Shown piece by piece: positions 16,023 through 23,332 of a DNA stretch of 47,022 bases. The first letter of the stretch is position 1. The number at the start of each line of letters is the position of its first letter. Both the position numbers and the translations under genes were made by a program. This stretch comes from JACOZG01 sp964564105 (GTDB taxonomy: Bacteria; Patescibacteriota; Minisyncoccia; Phycocordibacterales; JACOZG01). The DNA lies in NCBI GenBank assembly GCA_964564105.1, contig CAZLZS010000005.1:1-47022 (forward strand), written 5' to 3'. The notes below the pieces were generated by a model that had not been told where the DNA came from, ran no database searches, and saw only the letters and a list, made by a program, of their open reading frames with translations.

Positions 16023-17162
16023 CTATGGTTCCATTAACCCGAGGGCGGTTCGGCAAATGACCTGGCCGTCTTCATAGATTTTAGCGATTACTCCTCCGGT
16101 CGGGCAACTTTCAATCACCCGGCGCTGGGTGTAAGCAGGATCAATGGTCAAGGTGCCGGTGTTAGTGATCGGATTGACCGGCGACGCCAAGAGGCCAGAA
16201 CCGGCCGTAATGCTGATGATACTGGAAGCACAAGTCGCTGTGCCGTCTTGGGCGATCGTTGAGATTGTTTGCCCGGCTGGGCAAGGCGTGCCGCTCACCC
16301 GGCGCTGGGCCTCGGCATAGTTGACGGCAATCGTGCCGGTGTTGGTGATGGGGTTGGGATTAAAAGTCAGACCCGAAGGTGACGTTCCCGGAGTGAGACT
16401 GATGGTAATGGCATTAGACCGGCAACTGGCGGCGCCGTCTTGGGCAACGGAATAGATCGTTTGCCCGGCCGGGCAAGGGACGTTGGTCAGCCGGCGCTGG
16501 GTATAGGCAGGATCAATAGTCAGGGTGCCGGTGTTAGTGATCGGATTGGCCGGAGAGGCCAAGAGGCCAGAGCCGGCCGTAAGGCTGACGCGGGCGACCC
16601 GGCAACTGGCGGTACCGGTTTGGGCGATAGAATACATTTGTGTCGTGGTAAGGTCGATCAGGATCGGGCAAGTGGTGGTTACCCGGCGCTGGATATAGCC
16701 AGAATCAACGCCGACGGTGCCGATGTCGGTGACCGGGTTAGGAGTTAAAATAACGCCTGGGTTAACGGTATCTTGGGAAAGTGAGCTAAGGCGCTGGTAC
16801 AATATCCACTTGCTAAGTCCGGTACCGCCCGTAGCCGTCAAAATTTTATTGGCCGCGGCCTCGCCACCGCGAATTCTGATCTGGCCGTCCACATCCAGCA
16901 CGGCCGTGGGATCAGGGCTAGTAAATGCGCCCGGCCCAATCCCCAGTTTACCGGCGAATATATCACTAGTGCCGACGAAAGTACCATTGATGATTAATGG
17001 CCCGGTTTTGGTTTGTGAAGTAGCTGACACATTAATTGGTAACCAACAGCCAATGTTATTGGTGGTGCCACACCAGGGCGGATCAAATTTTGATTCCTGC
17101 CACGCCGCCTGCGCTTGATACGCTAATAAGCTACAAGCTAACAAGCTACCAGCTAATTTCAT
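16023..17162 (-). CDS. Secreted repeat-rich surface protein A
   Basis: 379 aa from ATG 17162. Residues 1-19 (MKLAGSLLACSLLAYQAQA) form a signal peptide whose coding sequence is an AGCTTGTTAGCTTGTAG-like short tandem repeat. Then a block including FAGKLGIGPGAFTSPDPTAV and DVDGQIRIRGG (common in phage tail-fibre-like proteins), followed by about five ~45-residue repeats with core AGSGLLASP-x-NPITNTGTL, PAYTQRRV and paired cysteines. Likely an extended, disulfide-stapled fibre; secretion is inferred from the signal. Paralogue of the next gene, sharing two identical blocks. It ends 34 bp before pilB, suggesting a pilus-linked role. No enzymatic motif seen. Confidence 0.7.
   Translation of the reverse strand: MKLAGSLLACSLLAYQAQAAWQESKFDPPWCGTTNNIGCWLPINVSATSQTKTGPLIINGTFVGTSDIFAGKLGIGPGAFTSPDPTAVLDVDGQIRIRGGEAAANKILTATGGTGLSKWILYQRLSSLSQDTVNPGVILTPNPVTDIGTVGVDSGYIQRRVTTTCPILIDLTTTQMYSIAQTGTASCRVARVSLTAGSGLLASPANPITNTGTLTIDPAYTQRRLTNVPCPAGQTIYSVAQDGAASCRSNAITISLTPGTSPSGLTFNPNPITNTGTIAVNYAEAQRRVSGTPCPAGQTISTIAQDGTATCASSIISITAGSGLLASPVNPITNTGTLTIDPAYTQRRVIESCPTGGVIAKIYEDGQVICRTALGLMEP
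17122..17157. repeat. AGCTTGTAG-type tandem repeat encoding a signal peptide
   Basis: Minus strand reads as imperfect 8-10 bp units AGCTGGT, AGCTTGTT, AGCTTGT, AGCTTATT. This is the same repeat type as at 42824-42864, read in a different frame to give Leu/Ala/Ser instead of Lys-Ala-Lys. Confidence 0.6.
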
Positions 17163-17164
17163 CT

Positions 17165-18277
17165 TTAATTGCATGCTCCGCAAACCACTGTGCCGTCGCT
17201 GTTAATCGTTTTGATCGCGCCGCCGGCTATCACGCAGCTGCCAGTCACCCGGCGCTGGGTATAGGCAGGATCAATAGTCAGGGTGCCGGTGTTAGTGATC
17301 GGATTGACCGGCGACGCCAAGAGGCCAGAACCGGCCGTAATGCTGATGATACTGGAAGCACAAGTCGCTGTGCCGTCTTGGGCGATCGTTGAGATTGTTT
17401 GCCCGGCTGGGCAAGGCGTGCCGCTCACCCGGCGCTGGGCCTCGGCATAGTTGACGGCAATCGTGCCGGTGTTGGTGATGGGGTTGGGATTAAAAGTCAG
17501 ACCCGAGGGCGATGTGCCCGGGGTGAGACTGATGGTACCGGTCTGGCAAGTGACTGTGCCGTCTGAAGCGACATTAGAGATTTGCCCAGCCGGACAAGGG
17601 ACGCCGGTTAGCCGGCGCTGGGTATAGGCAGGATCAATAGTCAGGGTGCCGCTGTTGGTGATCGGATTGGCCGGAGACGCCGACAGGCCAGAGCCGGCAG
17701 TAAGCTTAATAGTACCGGCCCGGCAACTGGCGGCACCGGTGGAGGAGATTGAATACATTTCTTGACCAGCTGGGCAAGTGGTGGTTACCCGGCGCTGGAT
17801 ATAGCTGGAATCAACGCCAACGGTGCCGATGCCGGTGACCGGGTTAGGGTTTAAAATAATGCCTGGATTGGTGGTATCTTGGGAAAGTGAGGTAATGCCT
17901 CCTGTCGGCGGTGCGGCCCACTGAGCCAAGCCATCGGCGTCAGAGGTTAAAACTAAACCAGTTGCCGGGCCGCCACCGCGAATTCTGATCTGGCCGTCCA
18001 CATCCAGCACGGCCGTGGGATCAGGGCTAGTAAATGCGCCCGGCCCAATCCCCAGTTTACCGGCGAATATATCACTAGTGCCGACGAAAGTACCATTGAT
18101 GATTAATGGCCCGGTTTTGGTTTGTAAATTTGGCCCGACATTGATCGGCTCGAGGGTATTAGTAACGGCAAGATCGGACGCCCCCGGCAGCGGCGGGTTG
18201 CTCCAATCAGCCAAGGCATAACCCATCCCGAGACCGATGATGAGCCCGATGAACCCGAAACGAAAAAATTCTTTCAT
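17165..18277 (-). CDS. Secreted repeat-rich surface protein B
   Basis: 370 aa. The signal peptide is conventional (MKEFFRFGFIGLIIGLGMGY then ALAD). As in protein A there is a DVDGQIRIRGG block and ~45-residue repeats ending in PAYTQRRV or EAQRRV with CPAGQ-type cysteines. It shares a 155-bp block (17971-18125) and a 225-bp block (17282-17506) that look identical to protein A (16862-17016 and 16152-16376), while the middle diverges. It is the first gene of the minus-strand operon leading into pilB. Function unknown; extracellular fibre or adhesin is inferred. Confidence 0.7.
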   Translation of the reverse strand: MKEFFRFGFIGLIIGLGMGYALADWSNPPLPGASDLAVTNTLEPINVGPNLQTKTGPLIINGTFVGTSDIFAGKLGIGPGAFTSPDPTAVLDVDGQIRIRGGGPATGLVLTSDADGLAQWAAPPTGGITSLSQDTTNPGIILNPNPVTGIGTVGVDSSYIQRRVTTTCPAGQEMYSISSTGAASCRAGTIKLTAGSGLSASPANPITNSGTLTIDPAYTQRRLTGVPCPAGQISNVASDGTVTCQTGTISLTPGTSPSGLTFNPNPITNTGTIAVNYAEAQRRVSGTPCPAGQTISTIAQDGTATCASSIISITAGSGLLASPVNPITNTGTLTIDPAYTQRRVTGSCVIAGGAIKTINSDGTVVCGACN

Positions 18278-18365
18278 ATGCAGTTTATTTTACCACTAAA
18301 TTTGCCGTCACTGGTAAATCTCTAGCAGTGGATAAATCAAGCGAGCTAGGTCATAATAGTCTTAA

Positions 18366-18563
18366 ATGTTTAAACAGCGCGGCTTGGTCGGATTATTGGG
18401 CTTGTTAATCACCGCCGCGGTGATCGCGTTTTTGGCCGTTAAAATTTTGACTCAACTCTATCAGCCATCGCCTGGCCCCGGTCTGCCCGGCCAAGCCCGT
18501 TCCATCATTGATTCGGCCGAGGCGGCCAAACGGGCGATCGAGGAGCGCCAGCGCGGGATTTGA
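18366..18563 (+). CDS. Small single-pass membrane protein
   Basis: 65 aa. Residues 8-30 (LVGLLGLLITAAVIAFLAVK) form one transmembrane helix; the tail has PSPGPGLPGQ and a charged helix (AEAAKRAIEERQRGI). Unrecognised family. A CATAAT -10-like sequence lies 14 bp before ATG 18366. Its TGA stop lies within the 4-bp target duplication of the palindromic element at 18564-18613. Confidence 0.65.
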   Translation: MFKQRGLVGLLGLLITAAVIAFLAVKILTQLYQPSPGPGLPGQARSIIDSAEAAKRAIEERQRGI

Positions 18564-18613
18564 CCCCGTTAGAGGCCGCGAGGGCTCGCAGCGACCCTTT
18601 GCCTCTAACGGGG
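18564..18613. mobile_element. 50-bp palindromic element at the tuf promoter (copy 3)
   Basis: Ends CCCCGTTAGAGGC/GCCTCTAACGGGG (13-bp stem) around a GCGAG-GG-CTCGC hairpin. TTGA is duplicated at 18560-18563 and 18614-18617; the right copy is the start of the tuf -35 box and the left contains the stop of the upstream gene. As a hairpin it may also terminate the upstream transcript (CTCTTTTTTT follows 4 bp later). Confidence 0.85.
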
Positions 18614-18642
18614 TTGACTCTTTTTTTGATCCGATATAGTAT
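18614..18642 (+). promoter_or_regulatory. Predicted sigma-70 promoter of tuf
   Basis: TTGACT (18614-18619), a 17-bp spacer, then TAGTAT (18637-18642); start ATG is 33 bp further on. The -35 directly abuts the palindromic element. Confidence 0.65.
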
Positions 18643-18675
18643 CATCTTAATTATTAGTTTTTAATCAAAACAATC

Positions 18676-19869
18676 ATGGCAGAAAAATTCGATCGTTCCA
18701 AACCACACATTAATGTCGGCACCATCGGGCATGTGGACCACGGCAAAACTACTTTAACTGCCGCGATCCTGCAGGTTCTTAATTTAGCGGGCAAGAAAGT
18801 AAAATTGAAGAAAGTCGAAGACATTGACAACGCGCCCGAGGAGCGGGAGCGCGGCATCACCATTGCCTTGTCGCACAACGAGTACGAAACCGACACCCGC
18901 CATTACGCTCACATTGACGCGCCGGGCCACGCCGATTACATCAAAAATATGATCACCGGCGCCGCTCAAATGGATGGGGCAATTATTGTGGTGGCGGCCA
19001 CCGACGGGGTGATGCCCCAGACCCGCGAGCACATTTTGCTGGCCCGGCAGGTCGGCGTGCCGAAAATCGTCGTTTTTCTGAACAAGGTTGACGCGGTGGA
19101 CGACCCGGAACTCGTTGATTTGGTGGAAGCCGAGGTGCGCGAGCTTTTGTCCAAATACGAGTACGACGGCGCCGGCGCGCCGGTCATTCGCGGTTCGGGT
19201 TTAAAGGCGTTGGACGCCAAGACCGTTGATGATGAATGGGCGAAGAAGATTTTAGATCTCACTAACGCTTTGGATACTTACATCCCGACGCCCACGCGCG
19301 AAGTGGATAAGCCGTTCCTGATGCCGATCGAAGACATTTTCTCGATTGAAGGTCGCGGCACCGTGGTCACCGGGCGCATCGAGCGCGGCAAGGTCAAAGT
19401 TGGCGAAGAGGTGGAAATCGTCGGCATCCACCCGACGGTCAAGACCACGGTGACCGGCATTGAAATGTTCAATAAGGCGCTCGACGAAGGGATCGCCGGC
19501 GATAACGCCGGCGTGCTCTTGCGCGGCACTAAGAAAGAAGAGGTGACCCGCGGTCAGGTGCTGGCCAAGCCCGCGAGCGTCACCCCGCACACTGAGTTTG
19601 AGTCCGAGGTTTACATTTTGAAGAAAGAAGAAGGCGGCCGGCACACGCCTTTTTTCACTGGTTACAAACCGCAATTCTACATTCGGACCACTGATGTGAC
19701 CGGCGAAGTGACCCTGCCCGAATCCGTCAAAATGGTTATGCCCGGCGACACCGTGACCTTTAAGGTCAAACTGGTGGCGCCGGTGGCACTGGAAAGCCAA
19801 CAACGTTTTGCCATCCGCGAAGGCGGCAAGACCGTCGGCGCCGGCGTGGTGACCAAGGTCATTGCTTAA
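18676..19869 (+). CDS. tuf: Translation elongation factor Tu
   Basis: GTPase delivering aminoacyl-tRNA to the ribosome; 397 aa, full length. G1 GHVDHGKTT (about 19-27), switch I RGITI, G3 DAPGH, G4 NKVD, G5 region GSGLKAL, then the beta-barrel domains 2 and 3 ending in REGGKTVGAGVVTKVIA. One small peculiarity: G3 is followed by ADYIKNM as usual, with no insert. It leads the tuf-rpsJ-rplC-rplD-rplW-rplB transcription unit. Confidence 0.98.
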   Translation: MAEKFDRSKPHINVGTIGHVDHGKTTLTAAILQVLNLAGKKVKLKKVEDIDNAPEERERGITIALSHNEYETDTRHYAHIDAPGHADYIKNMITGAAQMDGAIIVVAATDGVMPQTREHILLARQVGVPKIVVFLNKVDAVDDPELVDLVEAEVRELLSKYEYDGAGAPVIRGSGLKALDAKTVDDEWAKKILDLTNALDTYIPTPTREVDKPFLMPIEDIFSIEGRGTVVTGRIERGKVKVGEEVEIVGIHPTVKTTVTGIEMFNKALDEGIAGDNAGVLLRGTKKEEVTRGQVLAKPASVTPHTEFESEVYILKKEEGGRHTPFFTGYKPQFYIRTTDVTGEVTLPESVKMVMPGDTVTFKVKLVAPVALESQQRFAIREGGKTVGAGVVTKVIA

Positions 19870-19875
19870 ACTATA

Positions 19876-20253
19876 ATGGCCAAGCCCAAGCCGTCGGCCG
19901 CGGCCGAAAAGACCAAGGGCCGTGTCAAGAAAACCGAGGTCGAGAATATCCAGAAGATCCGGATTCGCGTCTCGGCTTACGAGCATAAAATTCTCGATGC
20001 TTCGGTCAAGCAAATTGTGGATACCGCCCGCCGCTATGACGGCCAGGTGGAGGGGCCGATCCCTCTGCCGACTGAGATAAAAAAGTACACGGTCAACCGC
20101 AGTTCTTTTGTCCACAAGAACGCGCGCGAACAGTTTGAGCTGCGGATCCATAAGCGACTGATTGACATTGCTAATCCGTCCGGGAAAATAATCGAACAGT
20201 TAACCAGTTTAACCTTACCGTCCGGAGTCAATATTGATGTCAAGATGATGTAG
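19876..20253 (+). CDS. rpsJ: 30S ribosomal protein S10
   Basis: 30S head protein, 125 aa; the family is about 102, and the extra is a Lys/Ala-rich N-terminal tail of about 22 residues before QKIRIRVSAYEHKILD. GPIPLPTEIKKYTVNRS and the C-terminal LTLPSGVNIDVKM are conserved. An internal ATG is not present near the core, so the tail is kept. Six bp after tuf; five bp before rplC. Confidence 0.97.
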   Translation: MAKPKPSAAAEKTKGRVKKTEVENIQKIRIRVSAYEHKILDASVKQIVDTARRYDGQVEGPIPLPTEIKKYTVNRSSFVHKNAREQFELRIHKRLIDIANPSGKIIEQLTSLTLPSGVNIDVKMM

Positions 20254-20258
20254 GAAAT

Positions 20259-20684
20259 ATGAAAGTGATTGGCAAAAAAGAGTCAATGACTCAGATATTT
20301 GACGATAGCGGCCTGGTCCAGCCGGTCACCCTAGTGTCTGGCGATGCCGGGGATTTGGCGGTGGGCGATATCGTGATCGTCAGCGGCCGCGCCAAGGGTA
20401 AGGGCTTTCAGGGCGTGGTTAAACGTTACGGTTTCTCGGGCGGGCCGCGGACTCACGGGCAGAAACACTCGGAGCGCGAACCCGGTTCCATCGGCGGCGG
20501 CTTGCGGACGCGCGTGCCCAAGGGGATGCGGATGGCTGGCCGGATGGGCGGCGGCCGGACCACCATTCGTAATCTCAAGGTGGTGGCCGTGAATAAACAA
20601 GCCAGCCAATTTTTGCTTAGCGGCGCCGTGCCCGGCCGGCGCGGGACAAAATTGGAGATCGAAAAGCTAAAAGCGAAAAGCTAA
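20259..20684 (+). CDS. rplC: 50S ribosomal protein L3, internally shortened
   Basis: 141 aa where bacterial L3 is about 205-210. The N-terminal MKVIGKKESMTQIF and the rRNA-reaching loop (SGRAKGKGFQGVVKRYGF, GPRTHGQKHSEREPGSIGGG, GMRMAGRMGGGRTT) are intact, but roughly 65 residues between QPVTLV and VGDIVIV are missing without a frame break. The last residues (EKLKAKS) come from an AGCTTTTAG-type repeat. Peptidyl-transferase-proximal parts are kept, so it is probably functional; an assembly deletion cannot be excluded. Confidence 0.93.
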   Translation: MKVIGKKESMTQIFDDSGLVQPVTLVSGDAGDLAVGDIVIVSGRAKGKGFQGVVKRYGFSGGPRTHGQKHSEREPGSIGGGLRTRVPKGMRMAGRMGGGRTTIRNLKVVAVNKQASQFLLSGAVPGRRGTKLEIEKLKAKS

Positions 20685-20690
20685 AAGCTA
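20662..20690. repeat. AGCTAAAAG-type repeat at the rplC 3' end
   Basis: GAAAAGCTAAAAGC twice in tandem, supplying the last rplC codons and the rplC-rplD spacer. Confidence 0.7.
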
Positions 20691-20694
20691 TTCT

Positions 20695-21354
20695 ATGGAA
20701 GCCAAAATTTACAATCAAGACGGTAAACCTGAAGGCATGATTGATCTGTCGGAGTCTATTTTTCACCGGCCGTGGAACGCCGATCTGGTGCATCAGGTCG
20801 TAACCGGCATGCAAGCTAACGCCCGTTCCGGCCGCGCTCACACCAAGGATCGCGGCGAAGTCAGAGGCGGCGGCAAAAAGCCCTGGCGGCAAAAGGGCAC
20901 CGGCCGGGCACGGCATGGCTCGATCCGTTCGCCCCTCTGGCGGGGCGGCGGCGTTACCCACGGGCCCCGCACCGATCGCCTCTACCATCAGAAAATCAAC
21001 AAGAAGATGAAGCGCCAGGCGCTCGCCGTCGTCTTGTCGGCCAAACTGCGCGCCGGCGACATTTTGTTTTTGAAGGATTTGCAATTAGCGGCCGCCAAGA
21101 CCCAAAAAGCTCAAACGGTCATTAAGGCTCTGTCGCGGGTCAAGGGTTTTAATCAGCTCAATTATCGTCGGGGCCAGCGAGCGGTGATCGCGCTGCCGGA
21201 GAGAAATCAGGATTTACAGCGCAGTTTCCGCAATCTGCCGGCAGTCGCCGTGGAAGAAGTGAGGAATTTAAATCCGTTGGCGCTCTTGCGTTACCGCTAT
21301 TTGGTGGTGGTTGATCCGGTCCGCAGTCTGGAAGCGCTTTATGGCCGAAAATAA
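20695..21354 (+). CDS. rplD: 50S ribosomal protein L4
   Basis: 219 aa. The exit-tunnel loop is typical: GRAHTKDRGEVRGGGKKPWR, GTGRARHGSIRSPLWRGGG and THGPRTDRLY. The C-terminal globular half is less conserved (LSAKLRAGDILFLKDLQLA). Start ATG 20695; overlaps rplW by 14 bp. In other bacteria L4 also autoregulates the S10 operon; no such leader is evident here. Confidence 0.96.
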   Translation: MEAKIYNQDGKPEGMIDLSESIFHRPWNADLVHQVVTGMQANARSGRAHTKDRGEVRGGGKKPWRQKGTGRARHGSIRSPLWRGGGVTHGPRTDRLYHQKINKKMKRQALAVVLSAKLRAGDILFLKDLQLAAAKTQKAQTVIKALSRVKGFNQLNYRRGQRAVIALPERNQDLQRSFRNLPAVAVEEVRNLNPLALLRYRYLVVVDPVRSLEALYGRK

Positions 21355-21637
21355 AAATAATCTTAACTGGCGGCCGCGCTTAACCGAGAAGACGCAGGCG
21401 CGTCAGAACGCCCCCCGTCCGGTTTTTACTTTTACGGCGCCGGCGGCGGCCAACAAGACCGAGATCAAGAAAGCGATCGGCAAAAATTATCAGGTCAAGC
21501 CCGTCAAAGTGCGAATCGTCAATCTCCCGTCCAAACGGTTGATCTACCGCGGCCGGCCGGCGGTCAAACCAGGGTTTAAGAAAGTCATGGTTTATTTAAG
21601 GCCGGGCGAGAAAATTGATTTGGATGAATCCCGTTAG
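21341..21637 (+). CDS. rplW: 50S ribosomal protein L23
   Basis: Exit-tunnel rim protein, docking site for trigger factor and SRP; 98 aa. WRPRLTEKTQ at the start, then FTAPAAANKTEIKKAIGKNY and KPGFKKVMVYLRPGEKIDL. Start ATG 21341 (MAENKNN), not the upstream codon at 21311. The last two residues and TAG stop lie within the palindromic element at 21629, so the original C-terminus has been cut or altered by the insertion. Confidence 0.95.
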   Translation: MAENKNNLNWRPRLTEKTQARQNAPRPVFTFTAPAAANKTEIKKAIGKNYQVKPVKVRIVNLPSKRLIYRGRPAVKPGFKKVMVYLRPGEKIDLDESR

Positions 21638-21746
21638 AAATCGCGGACGCGTGATAAAACATGGTATACACATCAAGGTCAAAATTTATAAACATTAACC
21701 TAAGGCACAAGATGCTTTTAGCGTCCGCGTCCTATTTCTAACGGGA
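21629..21746. mobile_element. 118-bp palindromic element between rplW and rplB (copy 4)
   Basis: Ends TCCCGTTAGAAAT/ATTTCTAACGGGA, extended after a small bulge by CGCGGACGC/GCGTCCGCG. The interior is AT-rich (GGTATACACAT, AAAATTTATAAAC). TGAA is duplicated at 21625-21628 and 21747-21750. The element supplies the rplW stop on its left and the A of the rplB ATG on its right. Close relative of the copy at 28326. Confidence 0.88.
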
Positions 21747-22576
21747 TGAAAACTTACCAGCCATTCACACCCAGCCAGCGTCAGACCATTGGCATAAATT
21801 ACCGCGAGCGTCTGACCGCTCGCGAACCGTTGAAGTCTTTAACCCGCGGGGGCAAGCGCGCGGTCGGTCGGTCAAGCGCCGGCCGGATCAGTGTTCGGCA
21901 TAAGGGCGGCGGCCATAAACGGCTCTACCGCTTGGTGGATTTCAAGTACGACAAAGTTAATGTGCCGGCCCGTCTCGAATCAATCGAGTATGATCCTAAC
22001 CGCACCGGCTTTATCGGTTTGGCGCTCTACCAGGACGGCGAGCGCCGGTACTTGCTTTTGCCGAAGGCCTTGAAGGTCGGCGATGAAATCATTACGGCCC
22101 AAACCGCGCCGCTCTCGCCTGGCAACCGTTTGCCGCTTAAGAACATTCCGGTCGGCGCGTTCGTCTATAACCTTGAGATCGCGCCGCAGGGCGGGGCTCG
22201 ACTCGTGCGCTCGGCCGGCAGTTTTGCTCAAGTTTTATCAAATGATGCCGGTTACACCACTGTCCGTTTGCCCTCGAGCGAGCTCCGCCGGATCAATGAA
22301 AATGCTTGGGCCTCGATCGGCGCGGTGTCCAACGAGGAGCAGAAATTGGTCAGCCTCGGCAAGGCCGGGCGCTCGCGCTGGTTAGGTATCCGCCCCACCG
22401 TGCGCGGCACGGCGATGAATCCGGTTGACCACCCGTACGGCGGCGGCGAAGGCCGGCAAGGGCGCGGCACGCGGCGGCCCAAGACCTTGTGGGGCAAGGT
22501 CACCGGCGGCCGCAAAACCCGCCGGGCCAAGAAATACTCCAATGTTTTTATTGTTTCCCGCCGGCAGAAGAAGTAA
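21746..22576 (+). CDS. rplB: 50S ribosomal protein L2
   Basis: Peptidyl-transferase-centre assembly protein, 276 aa, full length. GRISVRHKGGGHKRLYRLVD, VESIEYDPNR-like LESIEYDPNRTGFIGL, and the catalytic-region VRGTAMNPVDHPYGGGEG with the essential His. The ATG at 21746 directly follows the palindromic element with no Shine-Dalgarno; initiation must use structure, coupling or leaderless-like recognition. Followed by an accessory island rather than rpsS. Confidence 0.97.
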   Translation: MKTYQPFTPSQRQTIGINYRERLTAREPLKSLTRGGKRAVGRSSAGRISVRHKGGGHKRLYRLVDFKYDKVNVPARLESIEYDPNRTGFIGLALYQDGERRYLLLPKALKVGDEIITAQTAPLSPGNRLPLKNIPVGAFVYNLEIAPQGGARLVRSAGSFAQVLSNDAGYTTVRLPSSELRRINENAWASIGAVSNEEQKLVSLGKAGRSRWLGIRPTVRGTAMNPVDHPYGGGEGRQGRGTRRPKTLWGKVTGGRKTRRAKKYSNVFIVSRRQKK

Positions 22577-22592
22577 AAGGTGAGTTAATGTC

Positions 22593-22646
22593 AAGGCAAC
22601 GCCTTGCCAGTGCAGTCTTGCCAGTGCAGTGGCAAGGCGTTGCCTT
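22593..22646. repeat. 17-bp-stem hairpin after rplB
   Basis: 22593-22609 pairs perfectly with 22630-22646; the 20-nt loop contains part of a tandem copy of TTGCCAGTGCAGT. Left end reads TGTCAAGGCAACGCCTTG, shared with 35763-35779. TTTTG follows, so it may terminate the rplB transcript. Confidence 0.8.
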
Positions 22647-22656
22647 TTGTATTAAG

Positions 22657-23007
22657 ATGACTTTGATGAATAAAAAGTATCGGCCAAAACCGCATCAGTC
22701 GTCCGAACGAGATCAATTTACTGTTGTTCTCGAAGATTTACGTTCCCAGTTTAAGGTGTTTGGGGAAGGTCTGGTCGGCCTTAGAGAACACACTGATCAT
22801 CGGTTCGACAGAATCGAGGAGCGGTTGGCTAAACTGGAACTAGAATTAAACCATCTTAGATTAGAAGTGGCGGAAGTTAGGTCGGAAGTAGAACTGATTA
22901 AAACCGAGATGGCAGTTATTCGGCATAGTCTGATTACCCGCGAAGAGTTGAAATTCTTAGAAACAAGGGTCAATCGTTTAGAAAAAGCGATTAGTAGCCG
23001 ACATTGA
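22657..23007 (+). CDS. Coiled-coil protein of unknown function
   Basis: 116 aa from ATG 22657 (a second ATG at 22666 is possible). A basic N-terminal tail (NKKYRPKPHQSSERDQ) leads into a continuous heptad pattern from about residue 28 to the end (FDRIEERLAKLELELNHLRL, VRSEVELIKTEMAVI). No catalytic motif. It resembles the short coiled-coil protein at 30012 in kind, and both are lodged among ribosomal protein genes. First gene of the island between rplB and rpsS. Function not assignable. Confidence 0.65.
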   Translation: MTLMNKKYRPKPHQSSERDQFTVVLEDLRSQFKVFGEGLVGLREHTDHRFDRIEERLAKLELELNHLRLEVAEVRSEVELIKTEMAVIRHSLITREELKFLETRVNRLEKAISSRH

Positions 23008-23077
23008 CCTTGCGGATAACACAAGTGATTTTTAGTTTCAAACTTGTCTAAATTGCGAAATTGAGTATGATTGAATT

Positions 23078-23332
23078 ATGGAAACTTTGACGATTCCTAA
23101 AAAATTGGCGAAAAAGGGCGATCTCGTATTGATACCGCGACGGGATTACGAGCGGCTGTTAGCTGGTTCTAACAATTTCAGTTCCGTGGTTAAACCTAAG
23201 CGGCGTCTTTCTGAACTTGATAAGCGGTTGGGTGAGGCACTGGAAGAAGTCAGACAGGGTAAGGTCTATGGGCCTTTTGATAATGTTAATGATTTAATGC
23301 GTTCACTCCGGAGATTCAAAAAGTCTCGATGA
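23078..23332 (+). CDS. Antitoxin of a RelBE-type module
   Basis: 84 aa. The N-terminal METLTIPKKLAKKGDLVLIP followed by RRDYERLL is the AbrB/Phd-like DNA-binding start common in CPR antitoxins, and the C-terminal ALEEVRQGKVYGPFDNVNDL is the toxin-wrapping tail. It overlaps the following RelE-like frame as ATGA, the usual antitoxin-toxin coupling. The cognate toxin is interrupted, so the antitoxin may now be an orphan. Confidence 0.75.
   Translation: METLTIPKKLAKKGDLVLIPRRDYERLLAGSNNFSSVVKPKRRLSELDKRLGEALEEVRQGKVYGPFDNVNDLMRSLRRFKKSR

Noticed and set aside
16023..18277. CRISPR-like repetition on the minus strand
   Set aside because: The repeats are ~130-bp protein-coding modules in frame, not short repeats with spacers.
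19252..20151. 299-codon minus-strand frame opposite tuf and rpsJ
   Set aside because: Antisense shadow of conserved genes, His/Leu/Asp-rich with no family motif.
20206..20225. Another copy of the AACCTTGCCG hairpin in rpsJ
   Set aside because: Only one arm is similar and it encodes the normal conserved S10 C-terminus.
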